A stretch of DNA of 8,989 bases from an uncultured Propionibacteriaceae bacterium. GTDB taxonomy: Bacteria; Actinomycetota; Actinomycetes; Propionibacteriales; Propionibacteriaceae. Below the pieces are notes generated by a model, which made no database searches, was not told the origin of the DNA, and saw only the letters and a program-made list of their open reading frames with translations. Positions 6,723 through 8,989 of the stretch are shown here, piece by piece (within the stretch, counting starts at the first letter, position 1; every line of letters starts with the position of its first letter). The stretch is from contig CALKHV010000146.1 of NCBI GenBank assembly GCA_937988865.1, positions 1 to 8,989 on the forward strand. Reading direction: 5' to 3'. A program made the translations under genes and the position numbers.

Positions 6723-7475
6723 ATGTCCCAGCCCAGCACCCCTCGGAGCCCTGCGGCGCGCGCGGCGTCCGAGGTGCGGGCGTTCCTCGCGGCGGCACTC
6801 TTCACGCCCGTCGAGCGTGACCACCTCGAGGCTGCCCCGGTGTGGCGACGTCGTCGGATCGTCGTCGCGGTGACCCTGGTGCTCGGCACGATCGCGCTGG
6901 GTCTCGCCCTGGCCATCCAGCCCGGCGACCCTCTCTTCTACCCCGCCACCCTCGGCGTGGCTGCGGTCTGGACGGCCGGTGCGCTCGCGTCCGGACGCCT
7001 CTACCTCGGACGCGCCCACACCCGCGGCGGTCGGCAGAGCCACGCAGTGCTGCAGGGTTTCCTGCTCGGGGCGGGGTTGTTGGCGGTCTTCCTGGCGGGG
7101 GCGGTCGTGGTCGGACGCGTCCCCGTGCTCCGGCGTCCCGTCGACGACCTGCTCGACCACGCCCGCTACGGATCGCTGCTCGTGGTGGCGTTGATCACGG
7201 CGATCAACGGTGTCGCCGAGGAACTGTTCTTCCGCGGCGCCGTCTACGCCGCGCTCGACCGGCGGTGGAACGTCATCGGGTCGACGGCCCTCTACGCGCT
7301 GTCGACCGTGTTCGCGGGAGTGCCCCTCCTGACCTTCGCGGCGGTGGCCGTCGGGCTGCTCGCCGCGGCCCAGCGTCGCGTGACCGGCGGCGTCCTCGGC
7401 CCCATCGTGACCCACCTCACCTGGTCGTTGGGGATGCTCTTCCTGCTCCCCACGGCCCTCACCCTCGGAGGTTGA
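6723..7475 (+). CDS. CPBP (CAAX/Abi)-family intramembrane protease-like protein
   Basis: The 250-residue product has a roughly 45-residue cytoplasmic N-terminus and then several hydrophobic segments (about 46-66, 77-93, 110-130, 145-165, 180-210 and 228-248). The first CPBP motif is intact: Glu166-Glu167-Leu-Phe-Phe-Arg171-Gly. His231 in a THLTWS segment fits the last motif. The middle motif, normally Phe-x-x-x-His, is not evident: the matching helix reads LYALSTVFAG, with no His. The family includes Rce1-like glutamic proteases and bacterial members of unknown substrate, so catalysis here is uncertain. The ATG at 6723 follows GGAGG at 6715-6719, three bases away, and an upstream in-frame TTG lies within the promoter. 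One base separates its stop from the next start, so the two genes are almost certainly co-transcribed. A role in membrane or pigment-protein assembly is only a guess from context. Confidence 0.75.
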   Translation: MSQPSTPRSPAARAASEVRAFLAAALFTPVERDHLEAAPVWRRRRIVVAVTLVLGTIALGLALAIQPGDPLFYPATLGVAAVWTAGALASGRLYLGRAHTRGGRQSHAVLQGFLLGAGLLAVFLAGAVVVGRVPVLRRPVDDLLDHARYGSLLVVALITAINGVAEELFFRGAVYAALDRRWNVIGSTALYALSTVFAGVPLLTFAAVAVGLLAAAQRRVTGGVLGPIVTHLTWSLGMLFLLPTALTLGG

Positions 7476-7476
7476 C

Positions 7477-8871
7477 ATGTCCCTTGCCCTCGTCACCGGC
7501 GCGTCCGGCTACATCGGTGCCCAACTCGTGCCGGCACTCCTCGAGGCCGGGTGGGAGGTGCGGGTCCTCGCCCGGACGCCGGGCAAACTCGACGCGTCGT
7601 GGCGCGACCGCGTCGAAGTGGTGCAGGGGGACGCGACCGTCCCCGCCGACCTGGCTCGGGCGCTGGCGGGGGTCGACGTCGCCTACTTCCTGCTGCACTC
7701 GATGGACGGTCAGGGCGACTACGTCGCGCGGGACCGGGAGTTGGCGCACGCCTTCGCGTCCGCAGCCCGCGAGGCCGAGGTCGGACGCATCGTCTACCTG
7801 AGCGGGTTGCACCCAGAGAACACCCCGCTGTCGGACCACTTGGGGTCGCGGGTGGAGGTGGGGGAGATCCTGCTGGCGTCCGGGGTGCCGACGGCGGTGC
7901 TGCAGGCGGGGGTCGTGCTGGGTGACGGGTCGGCGTCGTTCGACATGTTGCGGCACCTGGCGGAGCGGCTGCCGGCCGCGTTCGGACCCAAGTGGTTGCG
8001 GAACCGGATTCAACCGATCGCCGTCGACGACGTGGTGTTCTACCTTGTCAGGGCGGCGAGTCTGCCGTCCGAAGTGAATCGGGCCTTCGACCTCGGCATG
8101 GACGAGGTGCTCACCTACGCCGAGATGATGGACCGTTACGCCCGCGTCGCGGGGCTGGGTGGACGCTTCGTCGGCACGGTGCCGGTGCTCACGCCGGGGC
8201 TCGCGAGCCACTGGGTGGGGCTGGTGACGCCGGTGTCGTCGGGGATCGCGCGTCCGCTGGTGGGGAGCCTGATCAACGACGCGGTGAAGCATTCGGATGA
8301 CGCGGCCGACGTGTTGGGCGTGCCCGAGGGTGGGGTGACGGGGTTCGACGAGGCGGTGCGGCGGGCGCTGGCGGACGTCGACCCGCTGCGCTGGCGCCGG
8401 GTGACGCGGCGCGTGGCGGGGGCCGTCGTCGCGACGGCGGTGGTGGGGTCACTGCTGACCAGCCCGGACTCGTCCTGGTACCGGGTGCTGCGCAAGCCGA
8501 CCTGGCAGCCGCCGGCAGCGGCGTTCCCGATCGCGTGGACGACGCTGTACGGACTGATCGCCGTGGCGTCGGCGTCCGCGATCGCTGATCTGGGTGAATC
8601 GGGACGCGACGAAGAGGCGTCGGACTTCGCGAAGGCGCTGGGGGTGAACCTGGTGCTGAACGCGGCCTGGAGCGGGGTGTTCTTCCGCGGCCATGCGCTG
8701 GCGGCGTCCACGGTGACGGCGGCGGCGCTGGCGGCGTCCTCGGCGGACCTGTCGCGGCGTGGTTTCGCGGCCGGTGTCGGCAAGGGTGCGGCCCTCGCGC
8801 CGTACGCGGCGTGGACGACCTTTGCGACGGCGCTGACGGCGTCCATCTGGAGACTGAACCGCCGCCGCTGA
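7477..8871 (+). CDS. Fusion of NAD(P)-binding SDR/NmrA-like domain with TspO/MBR domain
   Basis: The 464-residue protein has two parts. Residues 1 to about 300 form an atypical short-chain dehydrogenase-like (NmrA/epimerase) domain: TGASGYIG at 7-14, the Arg-rich second strand VRVLAR, GDATVPADLARALAGVDVAYFLLHS, then YLSGLHPE. The SDR Tyr-x-x-x-Lys pair is absent, as in many atypical members. From about 312 to the end is a TspO/peripheral benzodiazepine receptor domain with five hydrophobic helices. Its family signatures are WYRVLRKPTWQPP from Trp334, FPIAWTTLYG, LNAAWSGVFF and a final PYAAWTTFATALTASIWRLN. TspO proteins bind porphyrins and related ligands in the membrane, and in Rhodobacter TspO affects pigment gene expression in response to oxygen. 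The ATG at 7477 has GGAGG at 7467-7471. The TspO half prefers GCG and GTG codons, unlike the C-ending idi-crtE gene. Substrate and role are unknown. Confidence 0.85.
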   Translation: MSLALVTGASGYIGAQLVPALLEAGWEVRVLARTPGKLDASWRDRVEVVQGDATVPADLARALAGVDVAYFLLHSMDGQGDYVARDRELAHAFASAAREAEVGRIVYLSGLHPENTPLSDHLGSRVEVGEILLASGVPTAVLQAGVVLGDGSASFDMLRHLAERLPAAFGPKWLRNRIQPIAVDDVVFYLVRAASLPSEVNRAFDLGMDEVLTYAEMMDRYARVAGLGGRFVGTVPVLTPGLASHWVGLVTPVSSGIARPLVGSLINDAVKHSDDAADVLGVPEGGVTGFDEAVRRALADVDPLRWRRVTRRVAGAVVATAVVGSLLTSPDSSWYRVLRKPTWQPPAAAFPIAWTTLYGLIAVASASAIADLGESGRDEEASDFAKALGVNLVLNAAWSGVFFRGHALAASTVTAAALAASSADLSRRGFAAGVGKGAALAPYAAWTTFATALTASIWRLNRRR

Positions 8872-8989
8872 CGGGATGGGCGTGCGACTGCGGCGACTCG
8901 CCTCGGGCCTTGGCTGCGGTTGGCCGAATCTGGGCCCGCGAGCGGGTTCTGGCGTCCGATCGGGGCGTATCGCGCGTCCCGGGACCGGA
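8872..8989. other. Right-edge stretch without a recognised gene; possible weak hairpin
   Basis: The 118 bp after the SDR-TspO stop hold no convincing coding frame or promoter. A short GC-rich inverted repeat, CCCGCGAGCGGG at 8935-8946, is followed by TTCT; it could be part of a terminator, but the stem is only four or five pairs and there is no T-run. Two more GGACGC/GCGTCC words fall here (in the stretch 8951-8985). Confidence 0.3.

Noticed and set aside
2213..8053. CTTGTCAGGG occurring twice (near 2214 and 8044), resembling the operator half
   Set aside because: Both copies lie inside coding sequence for Leu-Val-Arg, are single rather than tandem, and match the 11-bp repeat only in part.

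Overview
The window is a compact carotenoid locus from a high-GC actinobacterium. The lineage is inferred from strong G/C-ending codon use, GTG starts, tight 4-8 bp gene overlaps, heterodimeric CrtYc/CrtYd lycopene cyclase genes and a CrtU-type enzyme. I cannot name the genus. Every gene except the first is complete, coding density is very high, and I see no RNA genes, insertion sequences, CRISPR arrays or phage genes.

Layout, left to right. (1) 2-223: the last 73 residues of a protein that looks like the cobalamin-binding tail of a CarH/LitR-type MerR regulator. (2) 224-381: a promoter and leader with a tandem 11-bp direct repeat over the predicted -35. (3) 382-4411, plus strand: an Idi-GGPP synthase fusion, crtI and crtB, joined by ATGA and GTGA start/stop overlaps. 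(4) 4366-6615, minus strand: crtYc, crtYd and crtU, read leftward and also overlapping; crtU ends inside crtB, so the two operons converge with a 46-bp overlap. (5) 6616-6722: a divergent promoter region carrying the same 11-bp repeat. (6) 6723-8871, plus strand: a CPBP-family membrane protein and an SDR-TspO fusion. (7) 8872-8989: no recognisable gene.

How it fits together: the fusion isomerises IPP to DMAPP and condenses them to GGPP, CrtB makes phytoene, CrtI desaturates it to lycopene, CrtYc/CrtYd would cyclise it to beta-carotene, and CrtU would aromatise the rings to isorenieratene (or a half-aromatic intermediate). No C50 elongase (CrtEb), ketolase, hydroxylase or glycosyltransferase gene lies in the window. 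Matching 11-bp repeats at both promoter regions suggest one regulator, perhaps the light/B12-responsive protein cut at the left edge, controls all three transcription units, including the CPBP and SDR-TspO genes.

Separately, the hexamer GGACGC/GCGTCC is spread through the whole window on both strands (about 80 copies by hand count, several-fold above base-composition expectation). It overrides normal codon choice: most Gly-Arg pairs are written GGA-CGC.
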